DNA of 64,000 nucleotides from Hoeflea_A sp965249925 (GTDB lineage: Bacteria; Pseudomonadota; Alphaproteobacteria; Rhizobiales; Rhizobiaceae): positions 806,001 to 870,000 of the forward strand of contig OZ252260.1 of the NCBI GenBank assembly GCA_965249925.1. The letters are read 5' to 3'. Each line of letters begins with the position of its first letter. Within the stretch, counting starts at the first letter, position 1. Made by a program: the position numbers and the translations under genes. This document shows, one piece after another, positions 17,880 to 26,630 of the stretch. Below the pieces are notes generated by a model. It worked only from the letters and a program-made list of their open reading frames with translations, did no database searches and was not told the DNA's origin.

Positions 17880-17925
17880 ATGTTGTCAATGCCTACATCC
17901 GACCTTATGTAGGCATTGACAACAT
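17880..17925. promoter_or_regulatory. Perfect 19-bp-arm palindrome, TetR operator candidate
   Basis: ATGTTGTCAATGCCTACAT (17880-17898) is mirrored exactly by ATGTAGGCATTGACAACAT (17907-17925) around an 8-base spacer. TTGACA, a -35-like hexamer, lies in each arm facing outward, so the site could overlap divergent promoters for the TetR fragment and the operon starting at 17993. Thirty-eight paired bases without a mismatch cannot be chance. Confidence 0.85.
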
Positions 17926-17992
17926 CATGGGATTTCGTTCCGGTGTCAACGCATGGCACCGCCGAACGCCCCAGTCGAAGAAAGGACTGACC

Positions 17993-18469
17993 ATGACAGG
18001 GATCGTCCCCGCTCTCCTCGCCGGTCTACTCGGCCTCGGTACCGGCATATTCGTCGTCTTGTCGCTGATCGAGAAGTCCGTTTGGCGGCTCATGTGGGCG
18101 CCGCGATCGACGCGGGTCAGCGATGACGACGCACGGAATGTCCATGCCATTCTGAAACGCGTGATCCATCTGCTGCCGCCCACAATGTTGACGACGATGG
18201 GCACAGCGTCGATCCTGATGATTGTGTTGCTGTGGCAGACCGGGCTTTCTGGCGCGGCCATCGCGGTGGCAAGCCTGTTTTTCGTCCAACTCATCCTGAT
18301 CGTTGCGCGGCTCGCTCGGGATATACGCGGCGTCGATGCGGTGCCCTCGGACGGCGAGATGGCCGCTGTTCGCGATGGGCTTGGCGCTTTGACTCTTTTG
18401 CACCACCGCGGGCTGTTGATGACGCTCAGCACGCTTGTCGCCCTGCTGACTGTCCTGGCGCTGTCCTAA
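17993..18469 (+). CDS. Integral membrane protein of unknown function
   Basis: A 158-residue protein from the ATG at 17993, preceded by AAAGGA; the frame is open to 17927 but that part overlaps the leader. Four hydrophobic segments are visible, at about residues 4-24, 60-80, 83-103 and 137-157, with the polar ARLARDIRGVDAVPSDGEM loop before the last. I do not recognise the family. It lies 21 bp before the deiodinase-like gene, so they form a pair downstream of the palindrome. Confidence 0.7.
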   Translation: MTGIVPALLAGLLGLGTGIFVVLSLIEKSVWRLMWAPRSTRVSDDDARNVHAILKRVIHLLPPTMLTTMGTASILMIVLLWQTGLSGAAIAVASLFFVQLILIVARLARDIRGVDAVPSDGEMAAVRDGLGALTLLHHRGLLMTLSTLVALLTVLALS

Positions 18470-18490
18470 AACGCAAACCGGAGAACGACC

Positions 18491-19171
18491 ATGACCGCCA
18501 AAACCTACGGCTATCGCCGCTTCACGCCTGAGGAATACGATTTCACCGTCGATGAGGGCTTGCAGGCCGGTGACATGTATCGGGATGCCGCCCTGCAGAC
18601 CCTTGAAGGAGACACCGTCCGCCTCTCGGACTACTTGCGGAACAAGTCGCTGGTACTCGAAACCGGCAGCATGACCTGCCCGATGTATGCCCAAAGCGTG
18701 CCGCCGATGATGAAGCTGATCGAGAAATACCCCGGCTTCGATTATATTCTGATGTATGTGCGCGAAGCGCATCCGGGCGAATTACAGCCGCAGCACCGCA
18801 CCGAGGCCGAAAAAATCACCGCGGCGAGAAAGACCAAACGCCGCTATCGCGATGGCCGGACGATCCTTGTCGACGATGTGAACGGCACCGCCCATCGTTT
18901 CTACGGGACGATGCCGAACTCGATTTTCGTGATCGCGCCGGACGGGAAAATCCTGTTCCGCAGCATCTGGAACAACGCAGACGACATGGATGCCATTCTT
19001 GGGGCCATTGCGCGCGGGGAACCCTTCCAGTCGCGCGAATTGAAAGCCATACCGCCGTTTTCGTTCCGCGCTGTCTGGACGCTCTTTATGGGCGGCATCG
19101 TGGCAATCTGGGACTTCGCGCGTGGCCTCCATAGGCTTGTCGCCAACCACAAGAAGGTTGGCAATATGTGA
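18491..19171 (+). CDS. Deiodinase-like / thioredoxin-fold protein
   Basis: A 226-residue protein. The redox segment is LVLETGSMTCPMYAQS with Cys63 the only cysteine in the chain, placed where iodothyronine deiodinases have selenocysteine in GSCTUPPF. MYVREAHPGE (about 98-107), with the conserved Glu and His of deiodinases, and FVIAPDGKILF later match the bacterial deiodinase/redoxin family. A hydrophobic stretch at about 195-215 may anchor the C-terminus in the membrane. Function in bacteria is unknown; a single-Cys thiol reductase or peroxidase is possible. It forms an operon with the membrane protein before it. Confidence 0.78.
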   Translation: MTAKTYGYRRFTPEEYDFTVDEGLQAGDMYRDAALQTLEGDTVRLSDYLRNKSLVLETGSMTCPMYAQSVPPMMKLIEKYPGFDYILMYVREAHPGELQPQHRTEAEKITAARKTKRRYRDGRTILVDDVNGTAHRFYGTMPNSIFVIAPDGKILFRSIWNNADDMDAILGAIARGEPFQSRELKAIPPFSFRAVWTLFMGGIVAIWDFARGLHRLVANHKKVGNM

Positions 19172-19233
19172 GTCGTCGGCGTGGCGACGAACGGCGAAGC
19201 TGCTGTTCGTCGCCACTGCAGCATCACTCACTT

Positions 19234-19395
19234 TGGGCTCAAGGCGGACGAAATCCCGCGTCGCAAAGGATCCCTCACCGCAATCGGCATTCACGACACC
19301 AGGGCACCATTCCGGTAGCGTTCCATTGTGGCGGAGCAGCAACCCGAAAGCGATCGTTCGGCGGCGGTGAGATCGAACTCAACCGCACACGACCG
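19234..19395 (+). repeat. Dispersed intergenic repeat, full length (copy D)
   Basis: Aligned end to end with copy C, from GGGCTCAAGGCGGACG to CACACGACCG. It fills most of the gap between the deiodinase-like gene and the GNAT gene and, like copy B, is preceded by GCAGCATC. Confidence 0.88.
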
Positions 19396-19473
19396 CTCTG
19401 CGCAACGGAGCGAAAATTCATTATGTAATCGCGTATGCACTTCGAAGGCAGACAATTTTGAGATCATCGGCAT

Positions 19474-19974
19474 ATGGAGCCAATCATTTACGAAGAGATG
19501 AAGTCCGGCGAGGAGCAGGCCGTCTGTCATTTTGTAGAAGATGTTTTCTATCAACTCGTAGCACCAGACTATGAGCAAGAGGGAATAGACGAGTTCTTCC
19601 GTTTCGCGAATGCAGCCGCAATGGCGAAGCGGGTCGGTTCTGGTGGATATGTGCTCGTGGCCAAGCAATCGGGAAAGCTCGTAGGAGCACTCGAATTCGT
19701 GTTGCCGGACCGCATAGCAATGTTGTTTGTGTCTGTAAGACGGCAAGGCATCGCTAAGGAACTGCTCGCTCGTGCGATTGAGGCGGCCAGATGTAATAAT
19801 CCTGCATTGTCAAGGGTGACCGTACATTCATCGCCTTACGCTGAGCCAGCCTATCAAAATATGGGATTTCGCCGGAGCGGAAACACCACGATTGAGCACG
19901 GCATCCGATATACGCCTATGGAGTTGATACTCGGAGATTGGTCCGGGAGTTTCCGCAGTCAATCCGAACGGTAA
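19474..19974 (+). CDS. GNAT-family N-acetyltransferase
   Basis: A 166-residue protein. The core strand and motif A read IAMLFVSVRRQGIAKELLAR, with RRQGIA as the acetyl-CoA pyrophosphate loop, and VHSSPYAEPAYQNMGFRRSG is the typical C-terminal half with the conserved Tyr and GF. The substrate is unknown. It lies directly after repeat copy D and ends the accessory zone. Confidence 0.87.
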   Translation: MEPIIYEEMKSGEEQAVCHFVEDVFYQLVAPDYEQEGIDEFFRFANAAAMAKRVGSGGYVLVAKQSGKLVGALEFVLPDRIAMLFVSVRRQGIAKELLARAIEAARCNNPALSRVTVHSSPYAEPAYQNMGFRRSGNTTIEHGIRYTPMELILGDWSGSFRSQSER

Positions 19975-20163
19975 AGGCGTCCGCTCGGGGATGAGTGTGT
20001 TGAAAAACTCGGGTTGAAACAGCTGATTGGCACTGATTCAGTTTCCTTGTTGGTTCTTGTGGTGCGGGTGCAAGCGTCAGGAAAAAACACACGAAAATTG
20101 CGCATCATGCCCGTCGCCGCAAGGCGATCACGATACGCGGGTGTTCGCGGTGTTGGGCGAAGC

Positions 20164-21213
20164 TTACCGCAGCGATTGACCACCGGTCGCGTCGAACACG
20201 TGGATTTTTTCGACTGGTGTGGTGACTTCCAATCGGTCGCCTGGTCTGGGGTTTTTGCGTTCGCGCAGATTTGCGACGATCGAATGTCCGCATAGATCCA
20301 GAAAGATCTGGGTTTCGGCACCGGTCGGCTCAACGACAATAACCCGCGCGCTCTGCCCTTTCGATTCGATCGACAGGTCCTCGGGTCGGATACCGACGAC
20401 AACATCGCCCGAATGACCCTGTACGGCCGTGTTGAACTCAACACCGTCGCCGATCTTGACGTTGCCATTCCTGTTGATGATTCCAGGAATGAGGTTCATC
20501 GCCGGGGAACCAATGAAACCGGCTACAAATGTATTCGCCGGCCGGTCATAAAGGGTCAGCGGATCGCCGACCTGCTCGACATTGCCATCCCGCAGGACAA
20601 CGATTTTGTCGGCCATCGTCATGGCCTCGATCTGATCATGGGTCACATAGACCACGGTCGTTCCAAGGCGCTGGTGGAGCTCCTTGATCTCGGTCCTCAT
20701 TTGAACCCGCAGTTTTGCATCAAGATTCGACAACGGTTCGTCGAACAGAAAAACCGAAGGATTGCGGACGATTGCGCGCCCCATGGCAACACGCTGCCGC
20801 TGGCCACCCGATAATTGGCGTGGATAACGGTGCAAAAGGTCTTCCAATCCAAGAATGACCGCCGCTTCAAGGACCTTTTGTGCCTTGGTTTCTTTGTCAA
20901 CGCCGGCGAGACGCAGAGAAAACCCCATATTTTGTTCCACCGTCATATGTGGATAGAGGGCGTAATTCTGGAACACCATCGCGATATCGCGTTTCTTTGG
21001 CGGGAGATCGACGATTGATTTGCCGTTGAGCAGAATCTCGCCGCCTGAGATTGTCTCCAGCCCGGCGAGTGAGCGCAGCAATGTTGATTTTCCGCAGCCC
21101 GATGGACCGACAAGAACCACAAATTCGCCATCGTCGATGGTGACGTCGACGCCGTGCAAGACCTCCACCTTGCCGAAAGACTTGCGGATATTTCTGAGGG
21201 TCACGGAACCCAT
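20164..21213 (-). CDS. Sugar ABC transporter ATPase (MalK/UgpC/MsmK type)
   Basis: A 349-residue protein from the ATG at 21213 (AGGAG upstream); an open extension to 21390 has no homology. Walker A GPSGCGKSTLL, Q-loop FQNYALYPHMTV, signature LSGGQRQRVAMGRA, Walker B VFLFDEPLSNLDAKLR and H-loop VTHDQ are intact. The C-terminal OB-fold region of this family follows (GIRPEDLSIES). It powers the importer encoded just upstream and is the last gene of the five-gene leftward operon. Confidence 0.95.
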   Translation of the reverse strand: MGSVTLRNIRKSFGKVEVLHGVDVTIDDGEFVVLVGPSGCGKSTLLRSLAGLETISGGEILLNGKSIVDLPPKKRDIAMVFQNYALYPHMTVEQNMGFSLRLAGVDKETKAQKVLEAAVILGLEDLLHRYPRQLSGGQRQRVAMGRAIVRNPSVFLFDEPLSNLDAKLRVQMRTEIKELHQRLGTTVVYVTHDQIEAMTMADKIVVLRDGNVEQVGDPLTLYDRPANTFVAGFIGSPAMNLIPGIINRNGNVKIGDGVEFNTAVQGHSGDVVVGIRPEDLSIESKGQSARVIVVEPTGAETQIFLDLCGHSIVANLRERKNPRPGDRLEVTTPVEKIHVFDATGGQSLR

Positions 21214-21250
21214 CGGATTCTCCTGCTTGTGCGGTCGGACGACGAAGGCA

Positions 21251-22375
21251 TCAAATCTTTTCGCTGATGTGCTTGGGGGGCTGGTTTCCACGCCTGCTGC
21301 GCTCCACCAGTGCCGCGCCGTTACTCCATACCGGCGCTTTTCCCATAAGCCCGTACAACTCCGAGGTCTCGCCGCGATCGACGAATTCAATCACCGGATC
21401 GCGTTGCCGAGTCGCCGCCAGGGCGATTGCCCAGGGTTGTTCGCACGTATTGTGCAGGAAAACCGGAACACCGGCCGCTTCCGCCAGCTCGAGAATGCGA
21501 AGACACTCCGTTATTCCGCCGGCCCAGGCTACGTCCGGCTGCAGGACGTCGACAAGACCGGCGTCAAGGAGTGTCTTGCAGTCCCACCGATTGAAGCAGA
21601 AGTTTCCCAATGCGAGCCGAATATCGGAGCCAGCCTTGACCCGAATATGCTCCAGCCCCTCGAGATCGTTGGGTGGCAGAGGGTCTTCGATCCAATAGAT
21701 ATCGAGGGCGTTCGCCGCCTCGGCAAATCGAAGCGTGTACTCGCTGTCCCAGGCCATGAAGGCGTCCAGCATGATGTTGCCGCTGTTGCCGGCCGCTTCA
21801 CGAAAGCGCCGCATGTGTTCCAGATTTCCGATGAAGCCCTCGTCACCGTCGGCAGGCGCGTAAGGCATTGCGGCTTTCAGACCCCACCAGGAACGATCGG
21901 AGTGTGATTGCGGTTTGGTGACGGTCGCATAGGTTGGAATGGACGCCGGTGCCTGATTGCCCAGAATATCGATCAGCGGTACGGCAAGCTGTTTCGTCTT
22001 AAGGTCCCAAAGCGCGATGTCGATGCCCGAGATCGCCATCATCGCGAACCCGGACCGATCGTTCGGAAGCAGAGAAAAATACATCCTGTCCCAGAGGTCG
22101 GATATGTTCTGGCTGATTTCACCGGTGACAAGTCGCGAAAGCTGATTGTTGATGATCAGCTCGGTTATCTCGCCACCATTGGTGCAGCTCCAACCGACAT
22201 TGCCGTCCTCGTCCTCTATGCGAACGAAGGTTTTTTTTGTCGGCCACATCCAGGTCGCGCGCTTTTCGGCAAAGGCAGGCCAACGTGACATGGGCGACGC
22301 AATGCGATTGATCTGCAGGGATTGACGCTGAAAGCCAACATCGATGGCGAGCGCTCGTACGGACTTGATCCTCAT
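21251..22375 (-). CDS. Enolase-superfamily (mandelate racemase/L-rhamnonate dehydratase-like) protein
   Basis: A 374-residue sugar-acid dehydratase-like protein. Metal ligands Asp204 (LDAFMAWD) and Glu230 (YWIEDPLPPNDL) are clear, and DVLQPDVAWAGGITE plus His308 (VFLHNT) match the rhamnonate dehydratase branch. The third ligand, normally Glu in a GEH-type motif 28 residues after the second, is Asn258 in LALGNFCFNRWD. The spacing is right, so this is a substitution, not a misread. It overlaps the permease gene before it by 4 bases and sits inside the importer operon, implying that it acts on the imported compound. Confidence 0.88.
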   Translation of the reverse strand: MRIKSVRALAIDVGFQRQSLQINRIASPMSRWPAFAEKRATWMWPTKKTFVRIEDEDGNVGWSCTNGGEITELIINNQLSRLVTGEISQNISDLWDRMYFSLLPNDRSGFAMMAISGIDIALWDLKTKQLAVPLIDILGNQAPASIPTYATVTKPQSHSDRSWWGLKAAMPYAPADGDEGFIGNLEHMRRFREAAGNSGNIMLDAFMAWDSEYTLRFAEAANALDIYWIEDPLPPNDLEGLEHIRVKAGSDIRLALGNFCFNRWDCKTLLDAGLVDVLQPDVAWAGGITECLRILELAEAAGVPVFLHNTCEQPWAIALAATRQRDPVIEFVDRGETSELYGLMGKAPVWSNGAALVERSRRGNQPPKHISEKI

Positions 22376-23229
22376 CCCTTTACGGCTCCCTGGAGCAATC
22401 CGCGGGTGAAGTATCGCTGACCCAGGAAAAACACCACCATGATTGGCATGGCTACGATGGTCGCCGCAGCGCCGACCCGATTGAAGTCGAGGGTGAAGTA
22501 ATCGACAAAACTGGCAAGGCCGATGGTCACCGTCTTCTTGTCCACGGATTCGATCAGAATCGACGCGAAGGCGAATTCAGACCAAGCACCGACGAAATGC
22601 CACATCGCAGCCGTGATCAGCGCCGGGGTTGCAAGCGGCAACACGACCAGAACCATGGACTGGAGCCGGCTTGCGCCGTCCATCATCGCCGACTCTTCCA
22701 GCTCGAACGGGATTTCGCGCAGACCGCTGGCGATGATCCATGTCGCAAAAGGCAAGCCGAAGGCTGAGTACAAGAGCACCAGCCCGATGAGGGAGTCCTG
22801 CAGGCCGACGGCATTCATCAATCGGAACGTCGGCAACAGCAACGCCGCGCCCTGGAACATGCGACTGACCAGCAAGCCGCCGAGGATCAGGTCGCGCCCC
22901 GGAAAGGATATCCTGCTGAACGCATAACCGGCCATCGTCCCGAAAAACAGGACGATGATCGTCGAGGTTATGGCGACGAAGACACTGTTCGATATGAGTC
23001 GAGGCCAATTGAGCAACTGGCTTGATTGCGTCCCGGCAAGGAACAGATCGCGGTAAGCCTGCAGAGTCGGTTCCGAAGGCCAAAAGGTCGAGGGTAGCCG
23101 GGCAAGCTCGTCGGCGGATTTGAAAGATGCCAGAATCAGCCAAAAGATCGGAAACAGAATATAGACCGCCAGGACCAGGCCAACACCCAGAATGAGCATG
23201 TGATAGAGCGTGTGGGCCTTGTCCCTCAT
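22372..23229 (-). CDS. Carbohydrate ABC transporter permease (MalG-like)
   Basis: A 285-residue protein with six spans. The EAA loop FELEESAMMDGASRLQSMVL docks the ATPase. The start YILFPIFWLILASFKSADEL is typical of the MalG branch. It overlaps its neighbours on both sides by 4 bases (ATGA), so the two permeases and the dehydratase are translationally coupled. Confidence 0.94.
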   Translation of the reverse strand: MRDKAHTLYHMLILGVGLVLAVYILFPIFWLILASFKSADELARLPSTFWPSEPTLQAYRDLFLAGTQSSQLLNWPRLISNSVFVAITSTIIVLFFGTMAGYAFSRISFPGRDLILGGLLVSRMFQGAALLLPTFRLMNAVGLQDSLIGLVLLYSAFGLPFATWIIASGLREIPFELEESAMMDGASRLQSMVLVVLPLATPALITAAMWHFVGAWSEFAFASILIESVDKKTVTIGLASFVDYFTLDFNRVGAAATIVAMPIMVVFFLGQRYFTRGLLQGAVKG

Positions 23230-24113
23230 GCATCCGCTCCCGATGCCCAGGAACGGCGCACCACGCGCAGATAGAGCGTCACGATCGCGGCGAGCATGAC
23301 CAGGTTGACCACCGACATCGCCGCGCCGACACCCCAGTTGAAAAACTCAAAACTCTGCTGGTAGATGTACGTCGCCATAATCTGACTGGCGTTGGCCGGT
23401 CCGCCGCCCGTCATCACCCAGGGCAGCGCGAATTCGGCGGTAATCCAGATCATCGAAATGACCGTGACGGCGGTCAATGAAAAGGCGATATGCGGAAGCA
23501 CGACAAATCGAAACTGCTGTAGCGGATTGGCGCCGTCCATCTTGCTCGCGTCGTAGTGCTCCTGAGGGACCGAGCGTATGGCAGCGCAAAGAATCAAGGC
23601 AACCAGCGGCATTTTTCGCCATACGACGACGGCGACCAGCACCCACATGACGAGGTCTGGGTCCCCGAGAAACGACATCTGACCGTCCGTCAGTCCGGCA
23701 CCGGACATCATCTGACCGATGATCCCGACCTGGCCGTGCAACATCCACTTCCAGGCCATGGCGGTCACCACGTCCGGCAATACCCAGGGCAGCAGAATCA
23801 GTGCCCGCAACACGGTCGTCACGATCGAATCGATCGCCAGAAAAGCACCGATCATCAGACCAAGGACGACGCAGAAAAACGTTCCGCCCAGGATCCAAAT
23901 CGCCGTGTTGACCAGGACAGGATAGAACTGCGGATCCGCCAGCAGCGCCCTGAAGTTGACGAGCGTTCCGAAACCCAGTTCCTGGCCCATGAGGAAACGG
24001 GTGAAACTCAGGGTGAAAACATCGTAGGTCGGCCCCACAATGAACGCGAGCACGCCGGCAACGACCGGCACGATCATGAAGAAAGCGAAAATCCGGTCGC
24101 TGCGCGCATTCAT
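23226..24113 (-). CDS. Carbohydrate ABC transporter permease (MalF-like)
   Basis: A 295-residue protein with six spans. The EAA loop reads EHYDASKMDGANPLQQFRF, and LILLPWVLPDVVTAMAWKWM and ALPWVMTGGGPANAS are typical of the MalF branch of family CUT1. It pairs with the MalG-like protein and lies 19 bp after the binding-protein gene. Confidence 0.94.
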   Translation of the reverse strand: MNARSDRIFAFFMIVPVVAGVLAFIVGPTYDVFTLSFTRFLMGQELGFGTLVNFRALLADPQFYPVLVNTAIWILGGTFFCVVLGLMIGAFLAIDSIVTTVLRALILLPWVLPDVVTAMAWKWMLHGQVGIIGQMMSGAGLTDGQMSFLGDPDLVMWVLVAVVVWRKMPLVALILCAAIRSVPQEHYDASKMDGANPLQQFRFVVLPHIAFSLTAVTVISMIWITAEFALPWVMTGGGPANASQIMATYIYQQSFEFFNWGVGAAMSVVNLVMLAAIVTLYLRVVRRSWASGADA

Positions 24114-24132
24114 TGCGGGGCGCCTTCGTCAG

Positions 24133-25449
24133 TCAGCCGCGTAACAGGTCGATCTGCTGCTGCGCACCGTCGCTCGCCTCCTGCATCGCCTCGGCCACGG
24201 TTTTTTGCCCCAGCACCACCTGCTGCATGGCGGTCGACAATGACTTTTCGACCGCCGACACGCCAATGAAGCGTGGCATTGGCTCGGCTCCGTTGAACAG
24301 CGTGCCCGCATTGTATGCGGCAACCCATTCAGGCCATTTTTCCGCGAGCTTCGGCGATTTCCACGCCACCTTGCCGGCGGGTATGCGGGCGAATTTCGGA
24401 TCGGCGCCCCACAGGGCGAGTTGTTCGTCTTGCGACCAGAAATCCAGATATTGCACCGCCGCCTCGGGGTTTTTCGAGCGCGCCGATACCATCAGAATTG
24501 CCGTCGGGTCCATGATGGCGCTCACCGGGCTATAGGCACCGGAAACAGTGTCCGGCCGCGGAAATGGTGCACCGACCCAGTTGAGGTCATCGGGTGTCCC
24601 CCACGGCGTATTCAGCCACGACAGACCGACCCACATGGCGACCCGCCGCTGGGCAAACAACTGCGCGGTATCGCGGAAGTTGGTTTCGGTCATCTGGGTT
24701 CCGGCAGGCGTCGAACCATCGGCGATCAGGTCGGCGTAAAGCTGCAACGCGTCGCTCATGCCGGCGTCGCCAAGCATCACCTTGCCGGTTTTCTCGTCGA
24801 ATATCCTGCCGCCGTTCGCGTACGCAATTCCCTCAAAAATGTTGATGTCCACCGGCACGGTGGTCGCAGGGAATGCGATGCCGGGCCGGTCCGGCTTGGT
24901 CAGCGCCTTGGCATATTCCCTGAGCTCCGACCAGGTTGCCGGCGGCCGATCGAAACCCGCTTCCTTCAGCGCGTCCATATCAACGGCAAGAAAGCTGGCC
25001 ATATCCACATAGGTCGGCAGGCCGTAGAGATTTCCTTCATGCATTCCCGAAGCAAGCACTTCAGGAACGATTCTGTCCTTCCATCCGGCCATCTTGTCGC
25101 TTGCGATATCATCGAGTGGCTGGATCATGCCGAAACCTGCAAATTCCGGGATGTCCTGGCCAAACGCGATGACCACGTCGGCGAGTTTGCGGGTCTGGAA
25201 TCCCGCGAGGATCTTTTGCCGCCGGATCTGTCCGTAGAAATACGAGTAGTTGAGCTCGATGTCCGGATTGGCAGCGGAAAATGCTTCGTTTCGCGGCGGC
25301 CACATTTCCACTTCGCGTTGTGTACCGCCGAATTTCCAAACACTGATCGGTCCGCTGGCCGCGCGCACGGACGGCATCGGCAAAGCGACCGACGCGGCAA
25401 GCGCGCCCGCTCCCGCCACGAATCTGCGTCTTGTCGGTCTGAAAGTCAT
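24133..25449 (-). CDS. Extracellular sugar-binding protein of CUT1-type ABC transporter, Tat-like signal
   Basis: A 438-residue protein. The N-terminus TRRRFVAGAGALAASVALP has a twin-arginine pattern, cleaved after SVRA near residue 30. The mature chain is an SBP family 1 fold: PISVWKFGGTQREVEMWPP, GLPTYVDMASFLAVDMDALK and FPRPDTVSGAYSPVSAIM. It has a GGGAGG ribosome-binding site. It is first in the operon SBP-permease-permease-dehydratase-ATPase and is controlled by the triple operator 48 bases upstream. Confidence 0.93.
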   Translation of the reverse strand: MTFRPTRRRFVAGAGALAASVALPMPSVRAASGPISVWKFGGTQREVEMWPPRNEAFSAANPDIELNYSYFYGQIRRQKILAGFQTRKLADVVIAFGQDIPEFAGFGMIQPLDDIASDKMAGWKDRIVPEVLASGMHEGNLYGLPTYVDMASFLAVDMDALKEAGFDRPPATWSELREYAKALTKPDRPGIAFPATTVPVDINIFEGIAYANGGRIFDEKTGKVMLGDAGMSDALQLYADLIADGSTPAGTQMTETNFRDTAQLFAQRRVAMWVGLSWLNTPWGTPDDLNWVGAPFPRPDTVSGAYSPVSAIMDPTAILMVSARSKNPEAAVQYLDFWSQDEQLALWGADPKFARIPAGKVAWKSPKLAEKWPEWVAAYNAGTLFNGAEPMPRFIGVSAVEKSLSTAMQQVVLGQKTVAEAMQEASDGAQQQIDLLRG

Positions 25450-25496
25450 TCATTCCTCCCTGATTTTGTGGCCTCGATCGACGTCACAAATGGTAA

Positions 25497-25560
25497 TGAC
25501 CTTCGTATGTCATACTGTCGATGACATTCGTATGTCAATAGACGTGACATACGAATGTCA
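25497..25560. promoter_or_regulatory. Three copies of a palindromic LacI-type operator
   Basis: The 16-base palindrome TGACATTCGTATGTCA occurs at 25522-25537, in reversed sense as TGACATACGAATGTCA at 25545-25560, and with one mismatch (TGACCTTCGTATGTCA) at 25497-25512. Centres are 25 and 23 bases apart, about two helical turns, so dimers would line up on one face. The cluster sits between the leftward transport operon and the rightward lacI gene and should control both. Confidence 0.92.
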
Positions 25561-25607
25561 TTAGGCTATAGCGATGTGAGGCGAATGACTTTGAACGCAT
25601 TTTGACG

Positions 25608-26624
25608 ATGAAAGAAACCACCCGCAGAAAGACGCTCAAGGATGTGTCGGAAGCATCGGGCGTTTCGCTGATAACCGTATCCAGAGCTCTGCGACGGCCC
25701 GATACGGTGCAAGAATCGACACGTGAAAAAATCCATCAGACGATCAAGGACATCGGCTATGTCCCGAATTTGACGGCGCGGTCGCTGGTGTCCAGCCGGT
25801 CAAACATGATCGGCGTCGTCGTACCCATTCTGTCGAGTTCGCTGTTCGCCGATCTGGCGCAGGGGATCGCCAACGTCCTTCATGGCGAAAACATGCAGAT
25901 GCTGCTCGGCGTCAGCGAGCGGTCGACCCAATTGGAAGAAGATGCCGTCAAGACGTTCATCGGCAGGCAGGCTGATGCCATCATCGTCACCGGCTTCACC
26001 CATTCAGAAGCTTGCAAGGTGATGTTGTCGGAGTTTTCAGGACCGGTTGTCGAGACCTGGAATCTCAGTAAGGACGCCATCGATCTGTCGGTGGGATACG
26101 ACAATTTCGCCGCGGCTGCCAAGATGACCGAATACCTCATTGAACGGGGCTATCAAAACATTGCCGTCATCGGCGGAGCCTTCGAAAACAATGATCAGGC
26201 ACGCGACCGCCTTAGCGGGTTTCATGCGGTGATGAACAAGCATGGGCGGGCCGTGGATCCGGCAGACATCATTGCTGTCCCCAATCCGACATCCCTGGAG
26301 GACGGGCGAGAAGTCCTGATGAAGCTGATGAGCCGGCAAACCACGCCGGATGCCATATTCTTTCAAGCCGAATTGCCGGCGATCGGAGCGATGATGACCT
26401 GCATCAAGGAGGGTATTGAAGTCCCGGGAAAAGTCGCCATTGCCGGCTTCGGCGACCTGCGCATGTCCTCGATCCTGCCGATACCGATGACCACGGTAAA
26501 GGTCAGGGCCCAGGAAATCGGTGAAAGCGCGGCGCGTTTGGTTGTGGACCGGTTAAACGGCATTCGAACCGAGACCGACCAGATCGACATCGGTTTCGAG
26601 ATTGTCGCCCGCCAAAGTGCATAA
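25608..26624 (+). CDS. LacI-family transcriptional regulator
   Basis: A 338-residue protein from the ATG at 25608 (TTG at 25602 is also in frame). The N-terminal helix-turn-helix KTLKDVSEASGVSLITVSRA and hinge helix IGYVPNLTARSLVS are standard, and the rest is a periplasmic-binding-protein-like effector domain with GVVVPILSSSLFADL and AIAGFGDLRMSSI. It probably represses both arms of the locus through the three operators next to it and is relieved by a pathway sugar. It starts the rightward operon lacI-Gfo/Idh-SDR-sulfatase-SBP-like. Confidence 0.94.
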   Translation: MKETTRRKTLKDVSEASGVSLITVSRALRRPDTVQESTREKIHQTIKDIGYVPNLTARSLVSSRSNMIGVVVPILSSSLFADLAQGIANVLHGENMQMLLGVSERSTQLEEDAVKTFIGRQADAIIVTGFTHSEACKVMLSEFSGPVVETWNLSKDAIDLSVGYDNFAAAAKMTEYLIERGYQNIAVIGGAFENNDQARDRLSGFHAVMNKHGRAVDPADIIAVPNPTSLEDGREVLMKLMSRQTTPDAIFFQAELPAIGAMMTCIKEGIEVPGKVAIAGFGDLRMSSILPIPMTTVKVRAQEIGESAARLVVDRLNGIRTETDQIDIGFEIVARQSA

Positions 26625-26630
26625 CCCGTC

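Noticed and set aside
8101..19395. CRISPR array made of the dispersed repeats
   Set aside because: Copies are about 160 bases long, kilobases apart and not regularly spaced; no cas genes are present.
21251..22375. Firm call of L-rhamnonate dehydratase
   Set aside because: Similarity is good, but the third metal ligand is Asn and no rhamnose-pathway aldolase or kinase is nearby.
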